From assembly GCA_026387665.1 (NCBI GenBank), contig JAPLLG010000003.1, positions 1 to 64,000 on the forward strand: a stretch of 64,000 nt of DNA, in the 5' to 3' direction. Numbering within the stretch: position 1 is the stretch's first letter; every line of letters starts with the position of its first letter. Positions 53,427 through 62,016 of this stretch are shown in pieces. Source of the DNA: Nitrospirota bacterium (lineage in GTDB: Bacteria > Nitrospirota > Nitrospiria > Nitrospirales > Nitrospiraceae). Below the pieces are notes generated by a model. That model was not told where the DNA came from. It saw only the letters and a program-made list of their open reading frames with translations, and ran no database searches. The translations under genes were made by a program, and so were the position numbers.

Positions 53427-54248
53427 GTGATCCTTGATCGCATTTTAGAGCATAAGAAAGCGGAACTCCGGCACAAGCAAAGCCGCGGGTACCTTTCCGA
53501 GTTGAAGAAGAGGATTCTGGATGCGCCAGGCCCGCTCGGTTTTGCCGTCACCCTCGAAGCGACGAAAATAGCCGGCAGCCCGTCGCTGATCGCCGAAGTC
53601 AAAAAGGCCTCTCCCAGTCTTGGCCTGCTCCGTCCGGAGTTTTCAGAACGGTTTGACTATCTGGAGATTGCCAAGACCTACCATGCCAATGGAGCCTCGG
53701 CCCTGTCCGTCTTGACCGACAAGGATTTCTTCCAGGGCAGCCTCGACTATCTGCGCGAGATCAAACAAGCGGTCCCGATGCCTGCCTTGAACAAAGAATT
53801 CATGGTCGAGGAAATCCAGTTTTACGAGGCGCGCGCCTATGGGGCCGACGCGGTCCTCTTGATCGTTGCGGCGCTCGAACGACAACAGTTGATCGATTTT
53901 CATGCCCTTGCTCGCGGATTGGGGTTGGATGTGCTCATCGAAACCCATCATGAACGCGAACTAGATAGAGTCTTGGAGCGAGTTCCTGAGGCGAGGCTGA
54001 TCGGCATCAATAATCGTGACCTCAAGACCTTTACGACCGATCTTGGCACCACGTTGCGTTTGGCGAAGCGGATTCCAGCGGACAAATTGATCGTCAGCGA
54101 AAGCGGCATCCATAAACGGGAGGACGTGGTGCGGTTGGTCGAAGCCGGCATCCATGCCATGCTGGTGGGAGAATCGCTCATTCGCGCAGACGACACGGCA
54201 GCCAAGATGCGGGAGTTGATGGGAGTTCCCTCACCGTCACATGCTTAA
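53427..54248 (+). CDS. trpC: Indole-3-glycerol phosphate synthase
   Basis: A 273-residue TIM-barrel enzyme that closes the indole ring. GTG 53427, behind a purine-rich AAGGG, gives VILDRILEHKKAELRHKQ; the open frame upstream to 53283 lies inside trpD. The catalytic signatures are SLIAEVKKASPSLGLLRPEF, ASALSVLTDKDFFQGSLDYL, LNKEFMVEEIQFYEARAYGA, IGINNRDLKTF and VSESGIHKREDV. Its end overlaps trpF by eight bases, so translation is coupled. Confidence 0.95.
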   Translation: MILDRILEHKKAELRHKQSRGYLSELKKRILDAPGPLGFAVTLEATKIAGSPSLIAEVKKASPSLGLLRPEFSERFDYLEIAKTYHANGASALSVLTDKDFFQGSLDYLREIKQAVPMPALNKEFMVEEIQFYEARAYGADAVLLIVAALERQQLIDFHALARGLGLDVLIETHHERELDRVLERVPEARLIGINNRDLKTFTTDLGTTLRLAKRIPADKLIVSESGIHKREDVVRLVEAGIHAMLVGESLIRADDTAAKMRELMGVPSPSHA

Positions 54249-54891
54249 GATGTCCATGCCAACCAAAGTTAAAATTTGCGGCATTACCAGTGCCGAGGAC
54301 GCAGCAGTGGCGGTCGAGGCAGGGGCCGATGCGTTGGGGTTCGTCTTGTATCGAAGGAGCCCCCGCTACATCCAACCCTCGTTGGCCAGGCAGATCATCA
54401 TGAGCCTGCCTCCCTTGGTCACGCCGGTTGGTGTGTTCGTCGATGAAGAACAACAAGTGGTCCGGAACCTGATGGACGATTGCGGGCTGGCGCTCGCCCA
54501 GTTGCATGGACACGAATCGGCTGCCTATTGCCAAGAGTTGGGCCGTCCTGTGCTCAAGGCATTGCGAGTGAAAGACCGGAGTTCCTTTCTGGCCTTGGCG
54601 GAGTTTCAAGGCAGGGCAGGCGTGCGAGGCTTCGTTCTGGATGCCTTTTCCGATCAAGCCTATGGAGGCACAGGCCAGGTCATCGATTGGCAGCTCGCCG
54701 CAGAGGTGGCCAGGGCTGCGCACATTCTCCTGGCCGGGGGGCTCACACCGGATAACGTTGCGAAGGCCGTTCAATCGGTGCAACCCTACGGAGTCGATGT
54801 GAGCAGCGGAGTCGAGCGGGAGCCAGGCAAAAAGGATCACGAAAAAGTGCGCGCCTTCATTCGCGCTGTCAGAGTTGTCTCTCTGGCATAA
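54241..54891 (+). CDS. trpF: Phosphoribosylanthranilate isomerase
   Basis: A 216-residue TIM-barrel isomerase acting between TrpD and TrpC. The catalytic cysteine is in VKICGITSAEDA; ADALGFVLYRRSPRYI, VGVFVDEE, LAQLHGHESAAYC, VLDAF and LLAGGLTPDNV follow in order, ending GVDVSSGVEREPGKKDHEK. The ATG at 54241 overlaps the trpC stop; 54250 or 54256 are also possible starts. Repeat copy D begins 23 bp after its stop and separates it from trpB. Confidence 0.95.
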   Translation: MLKMSMPTKVKICGITSAEDAAVAVEAGADALGFVLYRRSPRYIQPSLARQIIMSLPPLVTPVGVFVDEEQQVVRNLMDDCGLALAQLHGHESAAYCQELGRPVLKALRVKDRSSFLALAEFQGRAGVRGFVLDAFSDQAYGGTGQVIDWQLAAEVARAAHILLAGGLTPDNVAKAVQSVQPYGVDVSSGVEREPGKKDHEKVRAFIRAVRVVSLA

Positions 54892-54914
54892 GCCCGTCTA
54901 TACTGCGTCACTTG

Positions 54915-55040
54915 GCAGGATGCTGAAAAAGTCCGCCAGCGTCGTTCTCGCATCGTTCAGGCCCTCAACGTACCCTAACGGGTACGCCTCGGCCCTTCAC
55001 TCGCTGCGGCCTTGCTGGACGAACTTTTTGAGCATCCTGC
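54915..55040 (+). repeat. 3'-end near-palindromic element, copy D (inside the trp operon)
   Basis: A 126-bp element with termini GCAGGATGCTGAAAAAGTCC and GAACTTTTTGAGCATCCTGC and a central GTACCC-TAAC-GGGTAC hairpin. The internal blocks match copies B, C and E. It lies between trpF and trpB, so if it stops transcription even partly it would split the operon into trpEGDCF and trpBA. Confidence 0.93.
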
Positions 55041-55115
55041 GAGACAGGTTCATTTGTTCTAGATGTGTACGGTCGAAGTTCTGCTGCGCCATAGAGGTTT
55101 TTCACAGCCTACTAA

Positions 55116-56327
55116 ATGAGCAAGAGGACAGTTATGGGTTCTGTTCCTGACAAGCACGGTCGATTCGGTGAGTACGGCGGACGCTATGTCCCTGAAACAC
55201 TCATGCCGGCTCTGCTGGAGTTGGAGCAGGAATATGCTCGTGTCAAAAAAGACCGGCGCTTCCAATCGGAGCTGGCCTACTATTTGAAGCATTACGTCGG
55301 ACGTCCCACCTCTCTGTATTTTGCTGAACGGCTCACCAAACGGTTGGGCGGCGCGAAGATCTATTTGAAGCGTGAAGACCTCTGCCATACCGGCGCCCAT
55401 AAAATTAATAACGCGATCGGGCAGGGGCTGCTGGCCAAGCGCATGAAGAAGCCTCGCATCATCGCGGAGACCGGGGCTGGGCAGCACGGGGTCGCGACCG
55501 CGACTGTGGCGGCCATGTTCGGGCTGCAATGTGAAATTTACATGGGGACCGAAGACATGGAGCGCCAGGCGCTGAACGTCTTCCGGATGCGATTACTCGG
55601 CTCGACTGTTACGGGGGTTGATTCCGGAAGCCGTACGCTGAAGGATGCCATCAGTGAAGCCATGAGGGACTGGACGACGAATGTCCGCACGACCCACTAC
55701 ATCCTCGGGTCGGTGCTCGGCGCCCATCCCTATCCGATGATGATCCGTGATTTTCAATCCATCATCGGGCGAGAAACCAGGCGACAGATCCTGGCGGCGG
55801 AAGGCCGGCTGCCCGATTGTCTCATTGCCTGTGTCGGAGGCGGCAGCAATGCCATGGGACTCTTCTATGCCTTCATCAAGGACAAGAAGGTGCAGATGAT
55901 CGGCGTAGAAGCGGGAGGCCTGGGGGTCGCGAGCGGCAAACATGCAGCCCGCTTTGAAGGGGGAAAGCCAGGCGTCTTACAAGGCACCATGACCTATCTG
56001 CTCCAGGACGATGACGGACAAATCAAGCTGACCCATTCTGTGTCAGCCGGATTGGACTACGCAGCGGTCGGCCCAGAGCACAGTTATTTGCGGGATCAAG
56101 GACGGGCTTCCTATACCTCTGTGACCGATGACGAAGCCATGGCCGCGTTCGACTTGCTGGCCAGAGAAGAGGGGATCATGCCGGCCCTTGAAAGCGCCCA
56201 TGCCATTGCCCATACGATAAAAGTAGCGCCCACGATGAAGAAGAACCAGATTCTGGTCGTGAATCTCTCAGGCCGTGGAGATAAGGATGTTCAACAGGTC
56301 GCCAAGATGCGAGGGATCACACTGTGA
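55116..56327 (+). CDS. trpB: Tryptophan synthase beta chain
   Basis: A 403-residue PLP enzyme joining indole and serine. The PLP lysine is in [40 protein letters not shown], the glycine-rich phosphate loop [10 protein letters not shown] and [16 protein letters not shown] are all canonical (TrpB1 class). The ATG at 55116 starts [23 protein letters not shown] 55134 is an alternative start. It overlaps trpA by four bases (GTGA). A 75-bp gap to the repeat upstream could hold a second promoter, but none is obvious. Confidence 0.97.
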   Translation: MSKRTVMGSVPDKHGRFGEYGGRYVPETLMPALLELEQEYARVKKDRRFQSELAYYLKHYVGRPTSLYFAERLTKRLGGAKIYLKREDLCHTGAHKINNAIGQGLLAKRMKKPRIIAETGAGQHGVATATVAAMFGLQCEIYMGTEDMERQALNVFRMRLLGSTVTGVDSGSRTLKDAISEAMRDWTTNVRTTHYILGSVLGAHPYPMMIRDFQSIIGRETRRQILAAEGRLPDCLIACVGGGSNAMGLFYAFIKDKKVQMIGVEAGGLGVASGKHAARFEGGKPGVLQGTMTYLLQDDDGQIKLTHSVSAGLDYAAVGPEHSYLRDQGRASYTSVTDDEAMAAFDLLAREEGIMPALESAHAIAHTIKVAPTMKKNQILVVNLSGRGDKDVQQVAKMRGITL

Positions 56328-57142
56328 CATCCAGACTGGACCGTACATTTACAGAGCTCAAACGAAAAGGCGAGCAGGCGCTCATTGCCTATGTGATGGC
56401 AGGAGACCCTTCACTGCAAGTGACCGAAGAGCTGGTCGTGGAGCTGGAACGGGCCGGGGCCGATATCATCGAGCTGGGTGTCCCGTTTTCCGATCCCATT
56501 GCCGATGGTCCTGTGATCCAACAGGCGGCAGAACGGGCTTTACGCAGCAAGACCTCGCTGCGCACGATCCTCCCCATGGTCACGCGCCTTAGGACCAGGA
56601 CTCAGATCCCGCTGGTCTTGATGGCCTACTACAATAATATTCACGCCTTTGGCCCGGAACGGTTCTGCCATGAAGCGGCTCAGGCCGGTGTTGACGGGCT
56701 GATCGTGCCGGACATGCCGCCGGATGAAGCAGGCCCGCTCAGGGGACCAGCCGCTGCAGCAGGGCTGCAACTGATATTCCTGCTTGCTCCCACGAGCACG
56801 GCAGACAGACGGACATTTGTGGCCCGCCAGTCCCAGGGGTTCATCTATTACGTGTCCCTCACCGGGATTACCGGCGCGAAACTGCTGAACGTGGCAGATG
56901 TCGAGAAGAACGTCGAGAAGATCAGGAAGGTCACGAAGGTTCCTGTCGCAGTCGGATTTGGAGTTGCGACGCCGGAGGATGCGGCCAATGTCGCAGCTAT
57001 TGCCGATGGGGTGATCGTCGGGAGCGCGATCGTAAAAAAGATGGCAGCGTACCAGCAGAAACCTGAGATGGTGAAGCAGGTGGCAGAATTCGTCCGCTCA
57101 TTGAAAACTGCTATGAGAACCACTCCGGAAACTCCCCGCTAG
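56324..57142 (+). CDS. trpA: Tryptophan synthase alpha chain
   Basis: A 272-residue TIM-barrel enzyme that cleaves indole-3-glycerol phosphate and passes indole to TrpB. Catalytic Glu lies in [19 protein letters not shown] and Asp in [14 protein letters not shown]. The other strands ([44 protein letters not shown]) fit. The start is GTG, overlapping the trpB stop. It is the last gene of the operon, in the order E-G-D-C-F-B-A. Confidence 0.96.
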   Translation: MTSRLDRTFTELKRKGEQALIAYVMAGDPSLQVTEELVVELERAGADIIELGVPFSDPIADGPVIQQAAERALRSKTSLRTILPMVTRLRTRTQIPLVLMAYYNNIHAFGPERFCHEAAQAGVDGLIVPDMPPDEAGPLRGPAAAAGLQLIFLLAPTSTADRRTFVARQSQGFIYYVSLTGITGAKLLNVADVEKNVEKIRKVTKVPVAVGFGVATPEDAANVAAIADGVIVGSAIVKKMAAYQQKPEMVKQVAEFVRSLKTAMRTTPETPR

Positions 57143-57226
57143 GTTTCTGGCTCAACCAGCCTCTCATTCCAATCAAGATCACTTTTCACTCATCAGCAGT
57201 TTCTGCATTTGCCGGGATAGTTTGCA

Positions 57227-57346
57227 GGGTGCTCAAAAAGTTCGTCCAGCAAGGCCGCAGCGAGTGAAGGGCCGAGGCGTACCCGTTAGGGTACGTTGAG
57301 GGCCTGAACGATGCGAGAACGACGCTGGCGGACTTTTTCAGCACCC
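57227..57346 (-). repeat. 3'-end near-palindromic element, copy E
   Basis: A 120-bp element, in plus-strand reading GGGTGCTCAAAAAGTTCG to GGACTTTTTCAGCACCC. It is inverted relative to copies B-D, but its left-to-right sense matches theirs when read along the lolD gene, whose stop codon lies two bases away. It sits between the convergent trpA and lolD ends. The central hairpin is GTACCC-GTTA-GGGTAC. Confidence 0.92.
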
Positions 57347-57348
57347 GA

Positions 57349-58011
57349 CTAGACGATCTGACCATCCTGCATGTGGATGATTCTGTCTGCCTGTGCCGAC
57401 AGCTTATCGTTATGGGTGACGATCACGAAGGTGGTGCCGCGGGCCTTGTTCAACGCCCGCATCATGGCGAAGAGCGCATCGCCTGTGTGACTATCCAGAT
57501 TTCCCGTCGGCTCATCGGCCAGCACAAGATCCGGTTTCTGCAAGAGGGCTCGCGCGACTGCCACTCGCTGTTGTTCGCCTCCCGACAATTCACCAGGCTT
57601 GTGATGCAAGCGAGCTCCCAGCCCGACCTCTTCCAGCAGCGCGATCGCTTCCGGTTCAATATCTGCCTTCTGTCTCCGCTGGATCAGGGCCGGCATACAG
57701 GCATTCTCAAGGGCGGTGAATTCCGGCAGGAGGTGATGAAATTGAAAGACGAATCCGATACGCCGGTTTCGGAATTCCGCCTGTTCGCCTTCCGACAGTT
57801 GGAACATATCCTGGCCGTCGAAATGGACTGTTCCCTTCGTGGGACGATCGAGCGTGCCGATAATATGAAGCAACGTGCTCTTGCCAGCCCCAGAGGCTCC
57901 GACCACGGCGATCAACTCGCCCCGTTGAATCTGGAGATTGACGCCTTTCAGTACCGTGAGGGACTGTCCTCCCATCGGAAACGATTTGTAGAGATCGGTG
58001 ACGGTGATCAC
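57349..58011 (-). CDS. lolD: Lipoprotein-releasing ABC transporter ATPase LolD
   Basis: A 220-residue ABC ATPase. GTG 58011 with GGAG nearby gives [20 protein letters not shown]; the longer frame to 58128 is not family-like and overlaps the permease gene. Walker A is [10 protein letters not shown], the signature [16 protein letters not shown], Walker [13 protein letters not shown]. The MacB/LolD group pattern ([20 protein letters not shown]) is clear. It energises release of outer-membrane lipoproteins from the inner membrane. The permease gene lies 46 bp upstream on the same strand. Confidence 0.92.
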   Translation of the reverse strand: MITVTDLYKSFPMGGQSLTVLKGVNLQIQRGELIAVVGASGAGKSTLLHIIGTLDRPTKGTVHFDGQDMFQLSEGEQAEFRNRRIGFVFQFHHLLPEFTALENACMPALIQRRQKADIEPEAIALLEEVGLGARLHHKPGELSGGEQQRVAVARALLQKPDLVLADEPTGNLDSHTGDALFAMMRALNKARGTTFVIVTHNDKLSAQADRIIHMQDGQIV

Positions 58012-58057
58012 GCCAGGGCTCCAGGATGAAAGGAAAATGTCGATTGGCTTTGCATGG

Positions 58058-59338
58058 TCATTCGTAGCGGAGCGCTGCCACCGGTTCGAGTTTGGCGGCC
58101 TGGAGTGAAGGATAAACCGTGGCGGCAAAGCTGATCACAATGGCGGAGCCAGCCACCAGAATGACATCCATCGCTTGGACATGGACGGGGATTCGCGAAA
58201 TGTAATAGACCGTGGGATCGAAGGTCCAAAAGGTCTGGATCAGCCAGAGAAAGGCGTAGCCGAGCGGAATCCCGATGGCGGTCCCGGACAGGCCGATGAT
58301 CAATCCGTTCAGCATGAAGATGCGGCGAATACTTTTACGCGTCGCCCCCATGGCCTTGAGGATCGCGATTTCTTTTTGCTTCTCGGTGACGATCATGGTG
58401 AGGGTGCTGACGATGTTGAAAGAGGCCACGATCGTGATCAGGACCAAGAGCAGGAACATCATCGTCTTCTCCAGCTTGAGCGCCGAGAAGAGATTGCGGT
58501 TCATCTGCATCCAGTCGCGCGCTCCATAGGCAAAGCCGAGTGACTGTTCTACGGCACGGGCCGTTTCTGTTGCGCGGAAGACGTCTGCTACTTTGATTTC
58601 AATGCCCGTCACGGTCTGCCCCATATTAAAAAACTTCTGCGCCTCGGTCAGGTCAATATAGGCCAGGGATGAATCGTACTCGTACATGCCAGATTGAAAG
58701 AGGGCGACGACGGCAAAGGTTCTAATCTTCGGCACCATCCCGATAGCGCTGACTGGCCCGGCTGGGGGGGAGACGACATTGATGGTGTCCCCGACAAAGG
58801 CGCCGAGTCGCAGCGCCAATTCCTTACCTAGGATAATGCCGGGTCTTTCCACTTCAATGGGCTGGCCAGTCGGGTCATCTACCGGAGCCTGTTTGATCTT
58901 GACTGGTCGCCCAAGGTCGGCCAATTGTCCCGCCGAGAGATTTTTGGCCAGCTCGGTGACCAGGCCCTCTCGGTGCGGATCGATACCGCGGAGGACGATG
59001 CCCTGCACGCCTGTTTGAGTCGTGAGCATGACTTGCTTGAGTACGAAGGGGGTGGCAGCCACGATACCAGGCACAGTCTCGATCTGTTTCGTGACAGGCT
59101 CGTAGTCGCTCATCCCATCCTTCATCCGGTCCTGGACGATGATGTGGGCCGTCGTGCCGAGGATCTTGGCCTGGATGTCCTCTTTGAAGCCGGTCATGAT
59201 CCCGACCGTCCCGATCAGGGCTGCTACGCCGAGGGTGATCCCGGCGATGGAGACCACTGTGTTCAAGGAAATCGTCCGATTCCGGCGCTTCGCGCGCAGG
59301 TAGCGCAATCCGACAAATATCTCGTAGGGAAGGGCCAC
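58058..59338 (-). CDS. lolC: Lipoprotein-releasing permease LolC/LolE
   Basis: A 426-residue inner-membrane permease with one N-terminal and three C-terminal helices around a periplasmic MacB-like domain (FtsX fold). The LolCE hallmark at the start is LPYEIFVGLRYLRAKRRNRT, then SIAGITLGVAALIGTVGIMT. The C-terminal helices carry LLLVLITIVASFNIVSTLTM and KQKEIAILKAMGATRKSIRR. Only one permease gene is present, so a homodimer with LolD (the LolF-type arrangement) is likely unless a second copy exists elsewhere. It lies two bases after the lysS stop in the same minus-strand operon. Confidence 0.9.
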   Translation of the reverse strand: MALPYEIFVGLRYLRAKRRNRTISLNTVVSIAGITLGVAALIGTVGIMTGFKEDIQAKILGTTAHIIVQDRMKDGMSDYEPVTKQIETVPGIVAATPFVLKQVMLTTQTGVQGIVLRGIDPHREGLVTELAKNLSAGQLADLGRPVKIKQAPVDDPTGQPIEVERPGIILGKELALRLGAFVGDTINVVSPPAGPVSAIGMVPKIRTFAVVALFQSGMYEYDSSLAYIDLTEAQKFFNMGQTVTGIEIKVADVFRATETARAVEQSLGFAYGARDWMQMNRNLFSALKLEKTMMFLLLVLITIVASFNIVSTLTMIVTEKQKEIAILKAMGATRKSIRRIFMLNGLIIGLSGTAIGIPLGYAFLWLIQTFWTFDPTVYYISRIPVHVQAMDVILVAGSAIVISFAATVYPSLQAAKLEPVAALRYE

Positions 59339-59340
59339 CG

Positions 59341-60822
59341 TTAGTTCTCCGGCCTGAGTTGTGGGAAGAGGACCACGTCGCGGATCGATGCTTGATTGGT
59401 AAAGAGCATGATCAGCCGGTCGATGCCGATGCCTTCTCCCGCGGTCGGCGGCATGCCGTACTCCAAGGCGCGCAGGAAGTCCTCATCGACCAGATGGGCT
59501 TCGTCGTCGCCCGCTGCCCGCTGCGCCGCTTGGCCTTCGAATCGTTCCCGTTGATCCAGCGGATCGTTCAACTCGGAAAAGGCATTGGCGATTTCTCTAC
59601 CGGCGATGTAGAGCTCGAAACGATCGGTCAGGGCCGGGTTCGAATCTTTGCGCCTGGCGAGCGGGGAAATTTCAATCGGGTAGTCGGTGATGAAGGTCGG
59701 CTGAATCAGGTTCGGCTCGACGGTCTCCTCGAAGATCTCATTGACGATATTGAAGAGCGGCCATTTCGGATCGACTGCGATGCCCAGTTTTTTGGCCGCC
59801 GCAATCGCTTGATCCTTATCCTGCAAGACGGAGGGTTCGAGATGGTTCACTTCCAGAATCGACTGATGGTAGGACCAGCGGCGCCAGGGGGCCGTGAGCG
59901 TGATCTCCTTGCCTTGATAGTCGATGACCGTCTTGCCGAGGATCTGCTGCGCCAGGGAGGAGACGAGTTCTTCCGTGAGGATGATCAGGTCCTGATAGTC
60001 GGCGTAGGAGACGTAGAACTCCAGCATCGTGAATTCAGGATTGTGAATCGTCGAGATGCCCTCGTTCCGGAAGTTGCGATTGATTTCGAACACGCGGGGG
60101 AAGCCGCCCACGATCAACCGTTTCAAATAGAGTTCCGGCGCAATTCTGAGATAGAGGTCGACGCCGAGGGCATTGTGGTGCGTGACGAAGGGTTTGGCTG
60201 CCGCGCCACCGGGAATCGGGTGCATCATCGGCGTTTCGACTTCCAGGAAGCCCCGCTCGATCAAGAAGGCACGAATGCCAGCGATGATTTTGCTGCGCGT
60301 GACGAAGATGGCATGGACTTCCGGATTGGCAATCAAGTCCACATACCGCTGGCGGTAGCGGGTCTCCACATCCGTTAACCCGTGCCACTTCTCCGGGAGC
60401 GGTCTCAGGGCTTTGCTCAGGAAGGTCAGCTCTGAAACCTCGACGGTGAATTCATTGGTCTTGGTGCGAAAGAGGATGCCGGTCACGCCGATCCAATCGC
60501 CCAGATCGAGCTGCTCTGCGACCAGATAGGCCTGTTCCGAGATGAGGTCTTTCTTGAGATAGACTTGCAGCCGGTCCGATCCATCTTGCAGCACGGCGAA
60601 ACCGGCCTTGCCGAATCGGCGCAGGGCGACGATGCGCCCCGCAAAGGTGCAGGAGATCTTCTGCTCATCCAGAACCTCTTTGGTCTTTTCAGAATGGAGC
60701 TTGATCAGTTGGCCGGCGCGGTCCTTCACTTCGAATCGCGTGCCGTAGGGCGCCACGCCCGCTGCGCGAAGGACGTCGAGCTTTTTAATACGTTGTTGTT
60801 GCTGTTCGGTTAGTTCTTCCAT
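59341..60822 (-). CDS. lysS: Lysyl-tRNA synthetase, class II
   Basis: A 493-residue class IIb synthetase charging tRNA-Lys. The N-terminal OB-fold anticodon domain (ISCTFAGRIVALRRFGKAGF) is followed by the catalytic motifs: motif 1 in FLEVETPMMHPIPGGAAAKP, motif 2 in RVFEINRNFRNEGISTIHNP, motif 3 in GIGIDRLIMLFTNQASIRDV. ATG 60822 has AAAGG upstream; a TTG at 60837 is less likely. It is in one minus-strand cluster with prfB (28 bp upstream) and the lol genes (2 bp downstream). Confidence 0.97.
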   Translation of the reverse strand: MEELTEQQQQRIKKLDVLRAAGVAPYGTRFEVKDRAGQLIKLHSEKTKEVLDEQKISCTFAGRIVALRRFGKAGFAVLQDGSDRLQVYLKKDLISEQAYLVAEQLDLGDWIGVTGILFRTKTNEFTVEVSELTFLSKALRPLPEKWHGLTDVETRYRQRYVDLIANPEVHAIFVTRSKIIAGIRAFLIERGFLEVETPMMHPIPGGAAAKPFVTHHNALGVDLYLRIAPELYLKRLIVGGFPRVFEINRNFRNEGISTIHNPEFTMLEFYVSYADYQDLIILTEELVSSLAQQILGKTVIDYQGKEITLTAPWRRWSYHQSILEVNHLEPSVLQDKDQAIAAAKKLGIAVDPKWPLFNIVNEIFEETVEPNLIQPTFITDYPIEISPLARRKDSNPALTDRFELYIAGREIANAFSELNDPLDQRERFEGQAAQRAAGDDEAHLVDEDFLRALEYGMPPTAGEGIGIDRLIMLFTNQASIRDVVLFPQLRPEN

Positions 60823-60850
60823 GTGCGCCTTTATCAATAGAGGGCTTCGG

Positions 60851-62000
60851 TCAGCTATCGAACTCGTCCGTGCCAGACTGTTGATAGCTGAGCGCGGTTT
60901 TTCCGAGCTGCTTCATCTTTAAATAGGCTTCGATGAATCCGTCCAGATCGCCGTCCATAACGGCGGCGACTTGGCCCACTTCATGGCCGGTCCTGTGATC
61001 CTTGACCATTTGATAGGGCTGGAACACATACGAGCGAATTTGGCTGCCCCAGGAAATGTCCTTCTTCTCGCCGACAATCGCATTGAACTCGGCCTCTTTC
61101 TTTTTCAGTTCCAGTTCGTAAAGGCGCGCCTTCAAGACCTTCATGGCGCCGTTGCGATTCTGGAGCTGGGACCGCTCGTTCTGACATTGCACCACGATCC
61201 CGGACGGCAGGTGGGTCATGCGAATGGCCGTCTCGACCTTGTTCACGTTCTGGCCGCCGGCGCCGCCGGCCCGAAAGGTATCGATTCGCAGGTCCTTGTC
61301 TTCGATCACGAGGTCGATCTCGTCATCCACCTCCGGATAGACGAACACCGAGGCAAAGGAGGTATGCCGCCGCTTGTTCGCATCGAAGGGTGAAATACGC
61401 ACCAGTCGGTGTACGCCAGCTTCGGCCTTGAGGTAGCCGTAGGCATAGGGTCCGGTCACAGACAGGGTCACACTCTTGATTCCCGCTTCTTCGCCTGGAA
61501 GCAGATCCAGCGTTTCGATCTTGAATTTCTTGCTCTCGGCCCACCGGACGTACATGCGGAGCAGCATCTGCGCCCAATCCTGCGATTCCGTTCCGCCGGC
61601 GCCAGGATGGATCGCCACGATCGCATTGTTGGGGTCCAGCTCGCCCGAGAGGAGCAGTTCCAGCCGCAGGGCTGCGAGCTTCGGTTCGAATTGATCCAGC
61701 TCGGCGCTCAGTTCCTTCAGGAGTCCGGCGTCGGCGCTTTCCTCCGCCAGCTCCAGCAACGCGCCCAGATCGCTCATCTTCCCGTCGATCTCACGCCACA
61801 GCTGCAGCTCGCGCTCGATCGAGGATTTCTTTCTGCTGATCTTGGCCGCTTTTTGCGCCTGGCTCCAAAAGTCCGGTTGCGAGGTCTGTTCGTCCAGATG
61901 GGCCAACTCGGTCGTCATGCGAGCGAAGTCAAAGATGCCCCCGTAGTTCCGCTACTTGCTCCGCGACGGCCCGAAGGCGAATCCGTACTTCATCCAACAT
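60851..62000 (-). CDS. prfB: Peptide chain release factor 2, programmed +1 frameshift
   Basis: RF2 recognises UGA and UAA stops. The gene starts at ATG 62000 with 23 codons ([20 protein letters not shown], then GHL), reaches an in-frame TGA at 61931-61929 and continues in the +1 frame at GAC 61930 for 359 residues, making 382 in total. The slippery site is CTT-TGA-C, preceded by an internal GGGGG in CTACGGGGGCAT, just like the E. coli RF2 site. The C-terminal part has the SPF tripeptide ([16 protein letters not shown]) that reads UGA and the GGQ loop ([10 protein letters not shown]). RF2 scarcity raises frameshifting, giving autoregulation. Annotating only 60851-61918 would lose the true N-terminus. 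Confidence 0.95.
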
Positions 62001-62016
62001 GCGCGACCCTTTCAGC

